The notes beneath the pieces were generated by a model. It had not been told where the DNA came from. It saw only the letters and a program-made list of their open reading frames with translations, and ran no database searches. From Lachnospiraceae bacterium UBA3732 (GTDB taxonomy: Bacteria > Bacillota > Clostridia > Lachnospirales > Lachnospiraceae), in the NCBI GenBank assembly GCA_002372545.1, contig DFHD01000001.1:1-18188 (forward strand): a DNA stretch of 18,188 nucleotides. The letters are read 5' to 3'. Made by a program: the position numbers and the translations under genes. Shown here in pieces: positions 1 through 8,218 of this stretch (the first letter of the stretch is position 1; each line of letters begins with the position of its first letter).

Positions 1-2
1 AC

Positions 3-20
3 GTGCGCCGCCAGGCGCAC
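3..20. repeat. perfect 7-bp inverted repeat at window edge
   Basis: GTGCGCC and GGCGCAC flank the four-base loop gcca. The hairpin lies just beyond the intrinsic terminator at 21-54. No T-tract follows it on either strand inside the window, so it may be a back-up structure or belong to the neighbouring locus. Confidence 0.5.
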
Positions 21-54
21 AACAGAAAGAAGCCGCCGGTGTACGCCGACGGCT
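21..54 (-). terminator. intrinsic terminator of the minus-strand metabolic operon
   Basis: Read on the minus strand, GCCGTCGG and CCGGCGGC pair over 8 bp (one G-T) around a six-base loop, followed by TTCTTTCTGTT. A complementary A-rich stretch precedes the stem, so ACAGAAAG/CTTTCTGT can extend it and it could act in both directions. It lies about 155 bases after the aldolase gene stop, the last gene of the unit. Confidence 0.75.
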
Positions 55-209
55 CTTTCTGTAAATGTGGGGGAAGGTATAGAATCCTTTATCAGGAACA
101 ATTAGATAATATCACACAATTATGTCAAAGCAAGGGTGGAATTGTGAATAATCCGTGAAATCAGCGCTCCTGTTTCTATCCTCGTTCGGAAAGGCTTCCT
201 TCACGCTGC

Positions 210-1808
210 CTATGCCGGAGGAGAACCTGCCGATATGGTGTACCGTGTGGGAGTCAGGAAGTTCAGCTTCATCTGCCTGCCAATCTCTGTCAGTTCTTCC
301 GATATCTGCCGGTTCCGCAGCTCCGCCTCGCGGGAAAAATCGTAGAAAAGCGTTGCATCGTAGTAGGTCATCCGGCTGTCGGAGGCGGAATAGCCATCCA
401 TACCGGCAAGACTGACCTCTTTTACACCGGCCTGCCGGAGCACCTTCAGGAGCATCAGCACAGAATTATCCAGGATGTCCGGATTTTTCGATACATAGCT
501 GGAGAAATTCACCACCATGTCCTTCTGCTGCGCCTCCTTCATGTTGGAGGTGATCATGCATCTGGCTTTCGTTTTTCCCTGGATCCTGGCAAAACGCCGC
601 ATATTGCTGCTGAAGATAAAGTCCGGCGAAAACTCCTCCGCTGTAAAATTGGCAGCGATCACCACCGTATCCCTGTCTCCGGCAAGCTTAAGGAGCTTAT
701 CCCTGTACGCCGAAAGAGACTGCCCCGGCGCAAGCACAAGTACCCGCTTTCCTTCCAGCTCCGCTCCCAGCCGGTCCAGCACATCCTTATCATCCACAAA
801 GCTCTCCTGGTATTCCCGGTAATAGCTTTCTGCCTTATCCCTGGAGAATCTCGCCTTATCCGCTGGCGAAATGCCCTGCAGGAGCTCATGAAAGGCCTTA
901 ACCGTAAGGGTATTCTTTTCCGCCAGATAAATGGCATAGTTCGGATGACAGCCGGTCGTTGCGGATAGATAAAGCGGAAGAGAATATCCCCAGAACCGTG
1001 CCTTATAGATCGTGTTCAGGTACTCATCCATAATTTCCAGCATAGGTTCGATCTGATACGCTGTTCCGTAATTCTCGTTCATGTAATCCGCAAAGAGCTC
1101 CAGATTGAGATTTCCCGCTCCCCTGCCCATGCCGAAAACGCATGCATCGATGATGAGCCCCCGCTTCAGATTCATCTCCACCAGAGCCTCCGCATTTCCG
1201 TATGCCTGCTGCAGATTATTGTGGGCGTGATATCCCAGAATAATCCCCTCCGCCATATTGCTGTCCGCAAGATAGGCCAGACGCAGAAACTGCTTGCGTT
1301 TGATGAGACCAAAGGTGTCCACAATGGACATTGCATAGGGATGAAGCTTGTTGAATTTCTCGATCCCTTCAATAAACTCCTTGTCGGTATAGAGGTCGGT
1401 TCCCACAAAATTCACCGACACAAAATAGCCCTTCTCCTGCAGCTTTTCGCAGCAGGTATAGGCTTCTTCCATCTTATCCTTTTTGAAAATGACCCGTATG
1501 CCGTCCACCGAGCTGCCGTCCCGGGGGCTGATCCGCTCCAGGGGGACCGGCGCACTCATGTCCAGCATGGCCACATATTTCATATTCTCGGCCTTCGGAG
1601 TAATAACATTCGCAATGGACTGAATATCCGGAAAAAGAGTTTTATCCGGATCATAGACATCGCCCTTCAGAAAACCTACCTCAAAAAGCTCAATGCCGGT
1701 TTTCGCGATCTTCCGGCTGAAGCCCCGGATGGTCTCCAGTCCGAATTTCCAGTCATTGACATAGCCTCCGTCCCGAAGGGTACAGTCAAGCAGAGATACA
1801 TTTCCCAT
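210..1808 (-). CDS. HMGL-like aldolase fused to a Rossmann-like C-terminal domain
   Basis: This 532-residue protein opens with a DRE-TIM metallolyase barrel (about residues 1-300). It shows the TLRDGG motif at 10-15, HAHNN at 194-198 (metal ligands) and GMGRGAGN near 227-234, as in 4-hydroxy-2-oxovalerate aldolase and isopropylmalate synthase relatives. Residues about 353-525 form a second domain beginning VLVLAPGQS and containing a GVKEVSLAGMDG segment; it resembles the nucleotide-binding halves of DUF115/sialyltransferase-like proteins, but this assignment is tentative. The start is supported by GGAG eight bases upstream. It sits 100 bases after the thiamine-diphosphate enzyme and is the last gene before the terminator. 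The pair suggests carbon-chain cleavage or joining on a cell-surface sugar precursor; the substrate cannot be read from the sequence. Confidence 0.8.
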   Translation of the reverse strand: MGNVSLLDCTLRDGGYVNDWKFGLETIRGFSRKIAKTGIELFEVGFLKGDVYDPDKTLFPDIQSIANVITPKAENMKYVAMLDMSAPVPLERISPRDGSSVDGIRVIFKKDKMEEAYTCCEKLQEKGYFVSVNFVGTDLYTDKEFIEGIEKFNKLHPYAMSIVDTFGLIKRKQFLRLAYLADSNMAEGIILGYHAHNNLQQAYGNAEALVEMNLKRGLIIDACVFGMGRGAGNLNLELFADYMNENYGTAYQIEPMLEIMDEYLNTIYKARFWGYSLPLYLSATTGCHPNYAIYLAEKNTLTVKAFHELLQGISPADKARFSRDKAESYYREYQESFVDDKDVLDRLGAELEGKRVLVLAPGQSLSAYRDKLLKLAGDRDTVVIAANFTAEEFSPDFIFSSNMRRFARIQGKTKARCMITSNMKEAQQKDMVVNFSSYVSKNPDILDNSVLMLLKVLRQAGVKEVSLAGMDGYSASDSRMTYYDATLFYDFSREAELRNRQISEELTEIGRQMKLNFLTPTRYTISAGSPPA

Positions 1809-1908
1809 ACTACTCGCTCCATCTTGTGCACTGTTTCTTAATCAGCTATACATTTTTGCACAGAAATTCTGAATACTGATGTGCGTATTTCCTGCTGAAA
1901 TCGCTGTA

Positions 1909-3741
1909 CTATTGATTATCGATCAGCGGAATATACATCTGCTGCTCCAGCTCCTCTCTGGGGAGGAAGGGAGCAAGATCCTCAAGGGGAGGCGATACGA
2001 GCGTTCCGTCCGGCAGCCGTTTCGTACTGCTCTTCGGTTCCCAGACCTGATCTGTTCCGGTAAAGATCTCGGTAAAGACAGGTCCCTCTGCGGCCAGCGC
2101 CTTCGCGATCACCTCCCGGAGCTCGCCATTGCTGTGCGCCGCAAAATACGGATAGCCAAATGCCTCTGCCAGTTTCCGGTATTCCGGGAAGGAAAGATCA
2201 CCGGACTCCGGACCGATCCCGACCCTGGTATGCTCACTGAACAGATTGGTCTGCGTGATCCGGATGGAATGGTAGCCGGCATTATTGATCAGAAATATCT
2301 TCACCGGCAGACGGTTTGTCAGGATAGTCTGCAGCTCCTGCAGATTCATCATGATCGAACCGTCTCCCTCCAGACAGATGGTCTCCCGTCCGCCGGATGC
2401 AATACATGTACCAATGGCCGCTGGCAGGCCGTAGCCCATGGAGGCCACTGCACTGTTATTGGCAAAACGGCTTCCCTTTCCGATATAGTAAGCCTGGCTT
2501 CCCGCCACGCAGCATGCACCATTCGAAACCGCCGTCAGGCTTCCCTCCGGAAGACTTCGGCTGAGGCAGTCCATAAAGGCATATACATTTGCCCCGGGGC
2601 CTTTGTCGTCCCAGTGCTTCTTCTGCACCACCGGATAATCTCTTTTCCAGCCCCTGCATTTTTCCAGCCACTCTTTCCCCGTAAACACCGTGCCGTCTGC
2701 CGTTTCTTCGAGCCGCATGAGAAAATCCCCGGCATCCGCCCAGATGGGAAGGTCCACATGGATCGTTGGTTTTTTCATCTCCTCCGGATCCACATCCACC
2801 ATGATCACCTCGGCTTCTCTGGCCCAGGTCTTCCAGTTATAGCCCACCTGACGTATGGATATCCTTGTGCCCACAGCCAGAATGAGATCCGCGTTCTGGA
2901 TAGCCCAGTTGCCAGGCCGGTCTCCCATATTCCCGGCTCTGCCCACATAGAGCGGGTGATCCGTCTCCAGAAGATCGATGGCATTCCAGTAAGTCACCAC
3001 CGGAATATTCAGCTTTTCTATTGCCTTCCGGAAAGCCTCATAGCCTCCGGAAAGCCGGATGCCGTAACCCGCATGAAAAACAGGCCGCTTTGCTTTTTTG
3101 ATCTTATCGAGGATCCGTCTTGCCACATCCTCACGCATCGGTGGCGGAAGCAGCTGGTCATCCTCACGGGAATCATAGCCCTGGAGCTCACCGGTTTCGA
3201 TGAGGCAGCCCTGAAAATTCACCGGGATATCGATCCATACCGGTCCCGGCCGGCCGGTCACCGCCAGATGCCATGCCCGCTCCAGCTCATACCGGATCCG
3301 CAGGGGATCCTCTATCATCACGGCATACTTGGTCATTGCCCCTGCCGCCCGCACAATATCAAATTCCTGGTCTCCCATGGATCTCAGACGAGCGCCGGTC
3401 TTTCCCAGAGCATAACGCGCGGTGGTATCGTAACGCACCTGTCCGCTGATCACGAACATGGGCAGCGAATCCAGCCATGCGCAGAGAACGCCGGTCAGCG
3501 CATTCGTTCCGCCCGGTCCCGTGGTCACGCAGACCGCAGCCGGCTTTGTCTCCAAACGGGCATAGGCCTCGGCCGCCATAGCCGAAGCCTGCTCATGATG
3601 ATTATAGGTGACCTTCAGTCCCGGATGATGTCCCAGGGCGTCGTTCAGATGCATGGCACCGCCGCCCACCACGCTGAAAACATCCGTTATGCCATGGCCG
3701 GTCATAAAATCCGCCACATAATCCGCCAGTCTCATCTTCAT
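1909..3741 (-). CDS. thiamine-diphosphate-dependent enzyme, acetolactate-synthase-like
   Basis: The 610 residues show the three-domain layout of the acetolactate synthase/pyruvate decarboxylase superfamily. The N-terminal Pyr domain carries the cofactor-activating glutamate at E50 in YNHHEQASAMAAEAYAR, a central Rossmann-like domain spans about 200-345, and the C-terminal PP domain has the Mg-diphosphate motif GDGS at 459-462 closed by NN at 486-487. The length fits the family (550-620). The start has GAGGG seven bases upstream, and only 14 bases separate it from the preceding zinc-ribbon/TPR gene, so co-translation is likely. It is not linked to ilv genes or to a regulatory subunit, and the downstream partner is an HMGL-like aldolase. 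A role in a specialised decarboxylation or carboligation is therefore more likely than branched-chain amino acid synthesis (inference). Confidence 0.85.
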   Translation of the reverse strand: MKMRLADYVADFMTGHGITDVFSVVGGGAMHLNDALGHHPGLKVTYNHHEQASAMAAEAYARLETKPAAVCVTTGPGGTNALTGVLCAWLDSLPMFVISGQVRYDTTARYALGKTGARLRSMGDQEFDIVRAAGAMTKYAVMIEDPLRIRYELERAWHLAVTGRPGPVWIDIPVNFQGCLIETGELQGYDSREDDQLLPPPMREDVARRILDKIKKAKRPVFHAGYGIRLSGGYEAFRKAIEKLNIPVVTYWNAIDLLETDHPLYVGRAGNMGDRPGNWAIQNADLILAVGTRISIRQVGYNWKTWAREAEVIMVDVDPEEMKKPTIHVDLPIWADAGDFLMRLEETADGTVFTGKEWLEKCRGWKRDYPVVQKKHWDDKGPGANVYAFMDCLSRSLPEGSLTAVSNGACCVAGSQAYYIGKGSRFANNSAVASMGYGLPAAIGTCIASGGRETICLEGDGSIMMNLQELQTILTNRLPVKIFLINNAGYHSIRITQTNLFSEHTRVGIGPESGDLSFPEYRKLAEAFGYPYFAAHSNGELREVIAKALAAEGPVFTEIFTGTDQVWEPKSSTKRLPDGTLVSPPLEDLAPFLPREELEQQMYIPLIDNQ

Positions 3742-3755
3742 ATGACCGCCCTCTT

Positions 3756-5627
3756 TCAGTCCACGATCTCTACCGTTGCTGTACCGATCACGGTATTATT
3801 GCCGTCAAGCGCTTCGATATAGAGCGTTCCCTTTGCACTCTCGCTGGGATTGGTGAACCAGAACCAGCCGGTATCTCCCACCTTGATATCAAAGCGGTCA
3901 CCTTCTGCAGAGAGCGCCTCCGCGCCGTTCGCCCAGACGCCGCGCCAGCCAATCTTTGTGGTGCCTCCGGTTTCCCCGGAAACCACCTTATAATGGAAAT
4001 AAACCCTTTCATTATAGCTTACGCTTGTCAGAACGGACGTAGTGTCTTTTTCACTGGTGCTGACGGCGTAAAACTCAACCTTCCACTTATGTGTCTCATC
4101 ATACAGCGCACGGCTGTCTTTATAATTGGCGTTGTAGAGCTCCTTGAAATACTCCTCTACCTTTTCGCCGTTCATCCTGCCAGCGTTGACCTCAGTCAGA
4201 ACGTACTGGTAAACGGCCTCCATCCGCCGTTCCGAAGCATCCGAATAATGCTCCGCCTTTGCGAATGCATCGATCGCGCCTGTGAAATCCTTATTTGCCA
4301 GAAGCTCCTCTCCCAACATGTAATAGCACATCAGCGCTTTATCCCCGGCATCCTGATAATCGCCAAGAGCCAGAAAGGCATCTGCCGCTTCGGCATATTC
4401 CCCGGCATCGGCCTTCGCAGCCGCATCATCATATTTCTTCTGTTTAATAGCCTTCTCGCATTCCTCTTTTTTCGCCTTTGCATCGGAATAATCACCAACT
4501 GAAGCAAACCATTCCATGGCGTCTTCATACTTTCCGCTCTCCATAAGAGAAATGGCGCGTTGATAGTCGCACTCCTTCACCATGTTTTCCGAATCGGAGT
4601 AGCTGCCGAGATTCTGGAATTTCAGCTTGGCGTCGTCATAGCTGCCTTTTTCCAAAAGCCCTTTTCCGATCCGGTAATCGCATTCCTTGATCTGATCGGC
4701 AGAGTCCTTATACTCTCCCAGTTCGCTGAAACCGGCCTTTGCCTCCTCCGGCGATCCGGTCTCCAGCAAACTGCTGTACTTCCGGTACTTACATTCCGTG
4801 ATGTATTCCTCCGGATCCTTCAGCTTTTCATACTCGGCAATCGCCTCGTCATATTTACCGTCGTTCATCAGCTTGTCAGCTTTATCGCGGATCATTTTGG
4901 GGCGGATCACAAAGAGGAACAGAAGCGTTCCTGCCGCGGCAAGAACGAGGAACGTTATGATTCCTATGATCAGTCCCTTTTTGCTCTTTCCAGCCTTCTT
5001 CTGCTTTTTCCCGGATACCGGCGGCTGATCAGGGTTCCTCTGCGGGCCGTTCGGAATCTGAGGACCGCCCGGCCCCATCCCGCCATTCATTCCGCCTTGA
5101 AACTGCTGCCCGCCTTGAGGCTGCTGCCCGCCTTGAAACTGCTGGCCGCCGCCATACTGAGGACCGCCCGGCCCCATTCCGCCGTTCATTCCGCCGTTCA
5201 TTCCGCCCTGGAACTGCGGGCCGCTTTGAGGCTGCTGCCCGCCTTGAGGCTGCTGCCCGCCTTGAAACTGCTGCCCGCCGCCATACTGAGGGCCGCCCGG
5301 ACCCATTCCGCCGTTCATTCCGCCGCTCATTCCGCCCTGGAACTGCGGGCCGCCTTGAAACTGCTGCCCGCCGCCATACTGCGGACCGCCCGGCTCCATA
5401 TTGTTCATCCCTTCAGTGAGAACGGAAGTTCCTGCCTCCGCACCCTGTGCATTGGAAAGCACTGATGTTCCCCTTTCCTCCTGACCCTGCCGTCCAAACA
5501 CGCCGACCGTGGGGTCCTCCTGTCGGTCATATCCCGGCGCTCCCTGAGATCGAAACGGTTTTCCGCATCCCTTGCAGATTACCGCACCATCATGCATTTC
5601 CGTATGGCAGTATGCGCAGATCTTCAT
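3756..5627 (-). CDS. zinc-ribbon, Gly/Gln-repeat, TPR-like single-pass membrane protein
   Basis: I place the start at 5627 (623 residues). GGGGAGG lies just upstream, and the first residues then form a compact zinc ribbon: C4, C7, C18, C21. An upstream in-frame ATG at 5696 lies inside the preceding gene and has no comparable ribosome site. Residues about 78-193 are Gly/Gln/Pro/Met-rich with near-identical repeats, a single membrane segment spans about 218-241 after a lysine-rich stretch, and about 252-470 are TPR-like helical repeats of the form GxYxDAxxxFxxLGDYxDA. A C-terminal domain from about 515, rich in Trp and aromatic residues, looks beta-structured. Expected topology is cytosolic ribbon and repeat region, extracellular TPR and C-domain. 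It starts four bases after the upstream gene ends, indicating translational coupling. Function unknown; a cell-surface assembly or sensing role is inference. Confidence 0.8.
   Translation of the reverse strand: MKICAYCHTEMHDGAVICKGCGKPFRSQGAPGYDRQEDPTVGVFGRQGQEERGTSVLSNAQGAEAGTSVLTEGMNNMEPGGPQYGGGQQFQGGPQFQGGMSGGMNGGMGPGGPQYGGGQQFQGGQQPQGGQQPQSGPQFQGGMNGGMNGGMGPGGPQYGGGQQFQGGQQPQGGQQFQGGMNGGMGPGGPQIPNGPQRNPDQPPVSGKKQKKAGKSKKGLIIGIITFLVLAAAGTLLFLFVIRPKMIRDKADKLMNDGKYDEAIAEYEKLKDPEEYITECKYRKYSSLLETGSPEEAKAGFSELGEYKDSADQIKECDYRIGKGLLEKGSYDDAKLKFQNLGSYSDSENMVKECDYQRAISLMESGKYEDAMEWFASVGDYSDAKAKKEECEKAIKQKKYDDAAAKADAGEYAEAADAFLALGDYQDAGDKALMCYYMLGEELLANKDFTGAIDAFAKAEHYSDASERRMEAVYQYVLTEVNAGRMNGEKVEEYFKELYNANYKDSRALYDETHKWKVEFYAVSTSEKDTTSVLTSVSYNERVYFHYKVVSGETGGTTKIGWRGVWANGAEALSAEGDRFDIKVGDTGWFWFTNPSESAKGTLYIEALDGNNTVIGTATVEIVD
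5055..5390 (-). repeat. in-gene tandem repeats coding a Gly/Gln/Met-rich tract
   Basis: Three copies of a 36-base unit coding PQYGGGQQFQGG lie at 5349-5384, 5256-5291 and 5127-5162. They differ at only about two nucleotide positions and are separated by shorter GGMNGG, GGQQPQ and GGMGPGG units. The near-identity at DNA level, not only protein level, points to recent duplication or repeat-length variation. Confidence 0.85.
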
Positions 5628-5631
5628 ATGA

Positions 5632-8199
5632 TCAGCCTCCCCTTCTCCATGTGTAAAACTCATTACCACTCTGTTCCGCATTCTTCTTGAATTCATCCCG
5701 CGGAACCCGGATCTCTTCCTTTTCTACCGGATCATAATACCGGATATGCGTATCATTGTAGCTGACAACAAGAACATACCGCGCGCCCAGCCGGACAGCA
5801 AACGGGCTGCCTTCACCCAGAAACAGCACGCCGGTATCCAGATCTGCACCGGAGAAATTCAGTCCCCGGACTGTATTCGACCTTACGGCAAATGCTTCTT
5901 CCCAATTCTCCTCCGGGCTAAGATCAGCCGCATCCACCTGCATGCCTGCGGAACGGAGCGCCATAACAAGGCACGCCCGATAACTCTCCGCATCATTCCC
6001 GGCCTCTTCATAGGTAAAGGTTCCTGCCACCGTGTTATATGCAGCAGCCTCGCGCTTTCTGTACAACGGCTGGCCGCTCTTCACGACATAACCGCCCTCA
6101 TCATTTGCCCGGCGGATAGCCTCCCCCGTACTGACAACCTCTTCTCTAAAGCCGCTGCAGTCGTAAAGAAAAACGGAATCCGAAAGGCCGCTGTATTCCT
6201 CACTGATCCGCACCAGCTTTCTGTCCATATTCCAGGTCGGCATGATCTCTGCGGGTTTTCCCCTGAGATAAACGCTTCCCGGGAAGGAAAGGCGTTTTAC
6301 GTACGCGCCATCCTTCTCGCCCGTCGTTACGGTAAGAACATTCTCCGCCTTCTCCGGTTTATAGGAAATATAATCCTCGCCGCCGTCAGTAAAGCCTCCT
6401 TCGGCTTCCTCTGCCAGTCCGAGGTAGATCGTGCTTCCGACGAATTCCACAGAGCGGATCAGCTTGCCGGCCTTATGATACTCCTTAATGACCTTTCCCG
6501 CCTGGTCAATGATAAACAGGCTGGAAAAATGGAAGGCTGCTGTTCCGTCGGCATTGCGCCGCATATGTTTTTCATAAGACGCTCCGTATATAAAGCAGTC
6601 GTCAATAAAGCCAACCGGCGTGAGGATCATGTCCTTCGCATTTTTTTCTATAGAGGTTCCATTGGCATAATTGTGAAGCGAAAGCGTCTTCACCATTGTA
6701 GGATCCGCAGTATCCGGATAGATGAGAAGCTCCTGATCTTCGGACACCCAGAAATCCCGCTCCGGGATTCCCTCGACAAGAGTTTCCACGCTGCCATCCG
6801 CCAGCCGGATCCTGATCAGCTTGTCATCCAGCAAAAGCTGAATCGTCTTTTCCGAGGGATCGTAATAATGGAACTTTTCTGCTCCGGCGATCAGAAGCGA
6901 TGGAGACTCTGCCGTTTCCAGCAGCAGGAGCTCGCTCATGGAATCCTCTTCCACATCATAGCTCTGGATCAGGATTCCGTTTTTCCCTTCGTTTCGACCT
7001 TCGGGTATTCTTCCCAACACCATAAAATCGGCGCGCTTCTCATCCACATAAAGCGGCATGATCCGGTAGCCGTTTCCGGTCAAAACGCCCTGACCCCTTC
7101 CGAAAAGCTCGGTGATCAGCGCATTTTTATAATCATAAAACCAGACCGTTCCGTCCGCCGTATAAAGCAGCCGCGTGTTGTCCTTCGAGATTACCCAGTC
7201 CGGCTCATCCGAAGCCACGCCTACCACAAGACTGTTGGAGTAGCTGTCCAATACGTCCGGGCCCGGAACAACGTTCATCTCCCGAACATATTCCCGAAGC
7301 TTTACCCTGTCGTCGCTGTTATCATACTCCACCGTCATGCTTTCCCTGACGGTGAAATATTTCCCGTCCGCAGCAACAAGACCAAAATGAAAGGAGATCA
7401 CGGCATCCTTTTCCGTAACCTCGCGAAGCTCCGGAATCTTATCCGTAAATAGAGACAGATTAAGCGCACCATACTGAACGTCATAAGCCTCCGAGTTCAG
7501 GTTCACGCTGTCGAGCATTGCGGTTTTCCCTTCAACATCCGCCACGGCTGTTTCCGTGTCAGCCTGATCCTGCTGATCCGGTTCCTCTGTCTCTGCCGCA
7601 GAAAGCCCCTTTGTCCAGGCCTCCGGAAGCCCCTCTTCGGGCAGCTTCTTTTCCAGCGCGCCCTTACTGAGATTCTCCGCATAGGGGATCAGACGGTCAA
7701 GCTTATCCCTTTCCAGACGGACAACCCGGGAATAATAGCTGACCATATCCCCGTCATGCTTCAGTCTGACCAGAAAAAGATACTCCTGCCCCGAGGTAAG
7801 GTCCATCCGGATCGTCACGGGATACTTCGTCATCCCCGCATCCTCTGACTCCCGGGAGAGCTCGCCCGACTCGATCAGGTTCTCCTTATGCGCATCCCAA
7901 AGCTCATAATCCAGAGTTTTTGGCGACACCTCTGAAGGAACAAGCACGGAAAACTGCTTTTCCCGCCCCACCGGGATCACCTGATCCCGTTCCATCAGCG
8001 GATTCACCTCTGTCCTGTAGCCCCTCAGCCGTCCCATTTTCTGCCCGCTCCATTCAATGGAAAGCTGCGGGAGAGCTGCGGCGGAGGATTCTACCCGTCT
8101 CGACTTATAGCCCTTGTTTAATATGAAATTAAAAGCCAGGGCAGTCCCTGCAAATACCAGCAGAAAAAGAACTGCCCCAAATAAGACTCTTTTTTTCAT
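5632..8199 (-). CDS. membrane-anchored protein with beta-propeller-like middle and inactive C39-like domain
   Basis: An 855-residue protein with an uncleaved-type N-terminal membrane segment (about residues 4-27), so most of it should lie outside the cell. Residues about 30-220 resemble a beta-sandwich; about 290-700 contain repeated short strands with the look of a WD40/beta-propeller (for example residues ending in LLYTADGTVWFYDY). The last 118 residues align by eye with C39-family papain-like domains: ESYRACLVMALRSAG corresponds to DCGAACLAM-type sequences, and ARYVLVVSY...YYDP to the GHYVVV...DP block. The nucleophile Cys is Ser (about 739) and the catalytic His is Arg (about 807), so peptidase activity is not expected. 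It follows phosphofructokinase by 19 bases with no clear ribosome site, and it is translationally linked to the zinc-ribbon/TPR gene. The domain reading is inference; specific function unknown. Confidence 0.75.
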   Translation of the reverse strand: MKKRVLFGAVLFLLVFAGTALAFNFILNKGYKSRRVESSAAALPQLSIEWSGQKMGRLRGYRTEVNPLMERDQVIPVGREKQFSVLVPSEVSPKTLDYELWDAHKENLIESGELSRESEDAGMTKYPVTIRMDLTSGQEYLFLVRLKHDGDMVSYYSRVVRLERDKLDRLIPYAENLSKGALEKKLPEEGLPEAWTKGLSAAETEEPDQQDQADTETAVADVEGKTAMLDSVNLNSEAYDVQYGALNLSLFTDKIPELREVTEKDAVISFHFGLVAADGKYFTVRESMTVEYDNSDDRVKLREYVREMNVVPGPDVLDSYSNSLVVGVASDEPDWVISKDNTRLLYTADGTVWFYDYKNALITELFGRGQGVLTGNGYRIMPLYVDEKRADFMVLGRIPEGRNEGKNGILIQSYDVEEDSMSELLLLETAESPSLLIAGAEKFHYYDPSEKTIQLLLDDKLIRIRLADGSVETLVEGIPERDFWVSEDQELLIYPDTADPTMVKTLSLHNYANGTSIEKNAKDMILTPVGFIDDCFIYGASYEKHMRRNADGTAAFHFSSLFIIDQAGKVIKEYHKAGKLIRSVEFVGSTIYLGLAEEAEGGFTDGGEDYISYKPEKAENVLTVTTGEKDGAYVKRLSFPGSVYLRGKPAEIMPTWNMDRKLVRISEEYSGLSDSVFLYDCSGFREEVVSTGEAIRRANDEGGYVVKSGQPLYRKREAAAYNTVAGTFTYEEAGNDAESYRACLVMALRSAGMQVDAADLSPEENWEEAFAVRSNTVRGLNFSGADLDTGVLFLGEGSPFAVRLGARYVLVVSYNDTHIRYYDPVEKEEIRVPRDEFKKNAEQSGNEFYTWRRGG

Positions 8200-8218
8200 T
8201 TGTTATGATCTGCAAAGA

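Noticed and set aside
63..209. Search for a small gene or promoter after the aldolase
   Set aside because: AT-rich spacer without a ribosome-site-supported frame; nothing beyond the terminator could be supported.
1879..3822. Long plus-strand open frame opposite the thiamine-diphosphate enzyme
   Set aside because: Its translation has no domain signature and the opposite strand encodes a complete, motif-bearing enzyme. It is a high-GC antisense shadow.
5055..5390. Regular repeats that could suggest a CRISPR array
   Set aside because: The repeats are in frame, code Gly/Gln/Met units, vary in spacing and have no unique spacers or Cas genes.
5746..7452. 568-codon plus-strand frame opposite the C39-like protein
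   Set aside because: Composition is shadow-like (rich in Arg, His and Ile without domains), and the minus-strand gene is consistent over its whole length.
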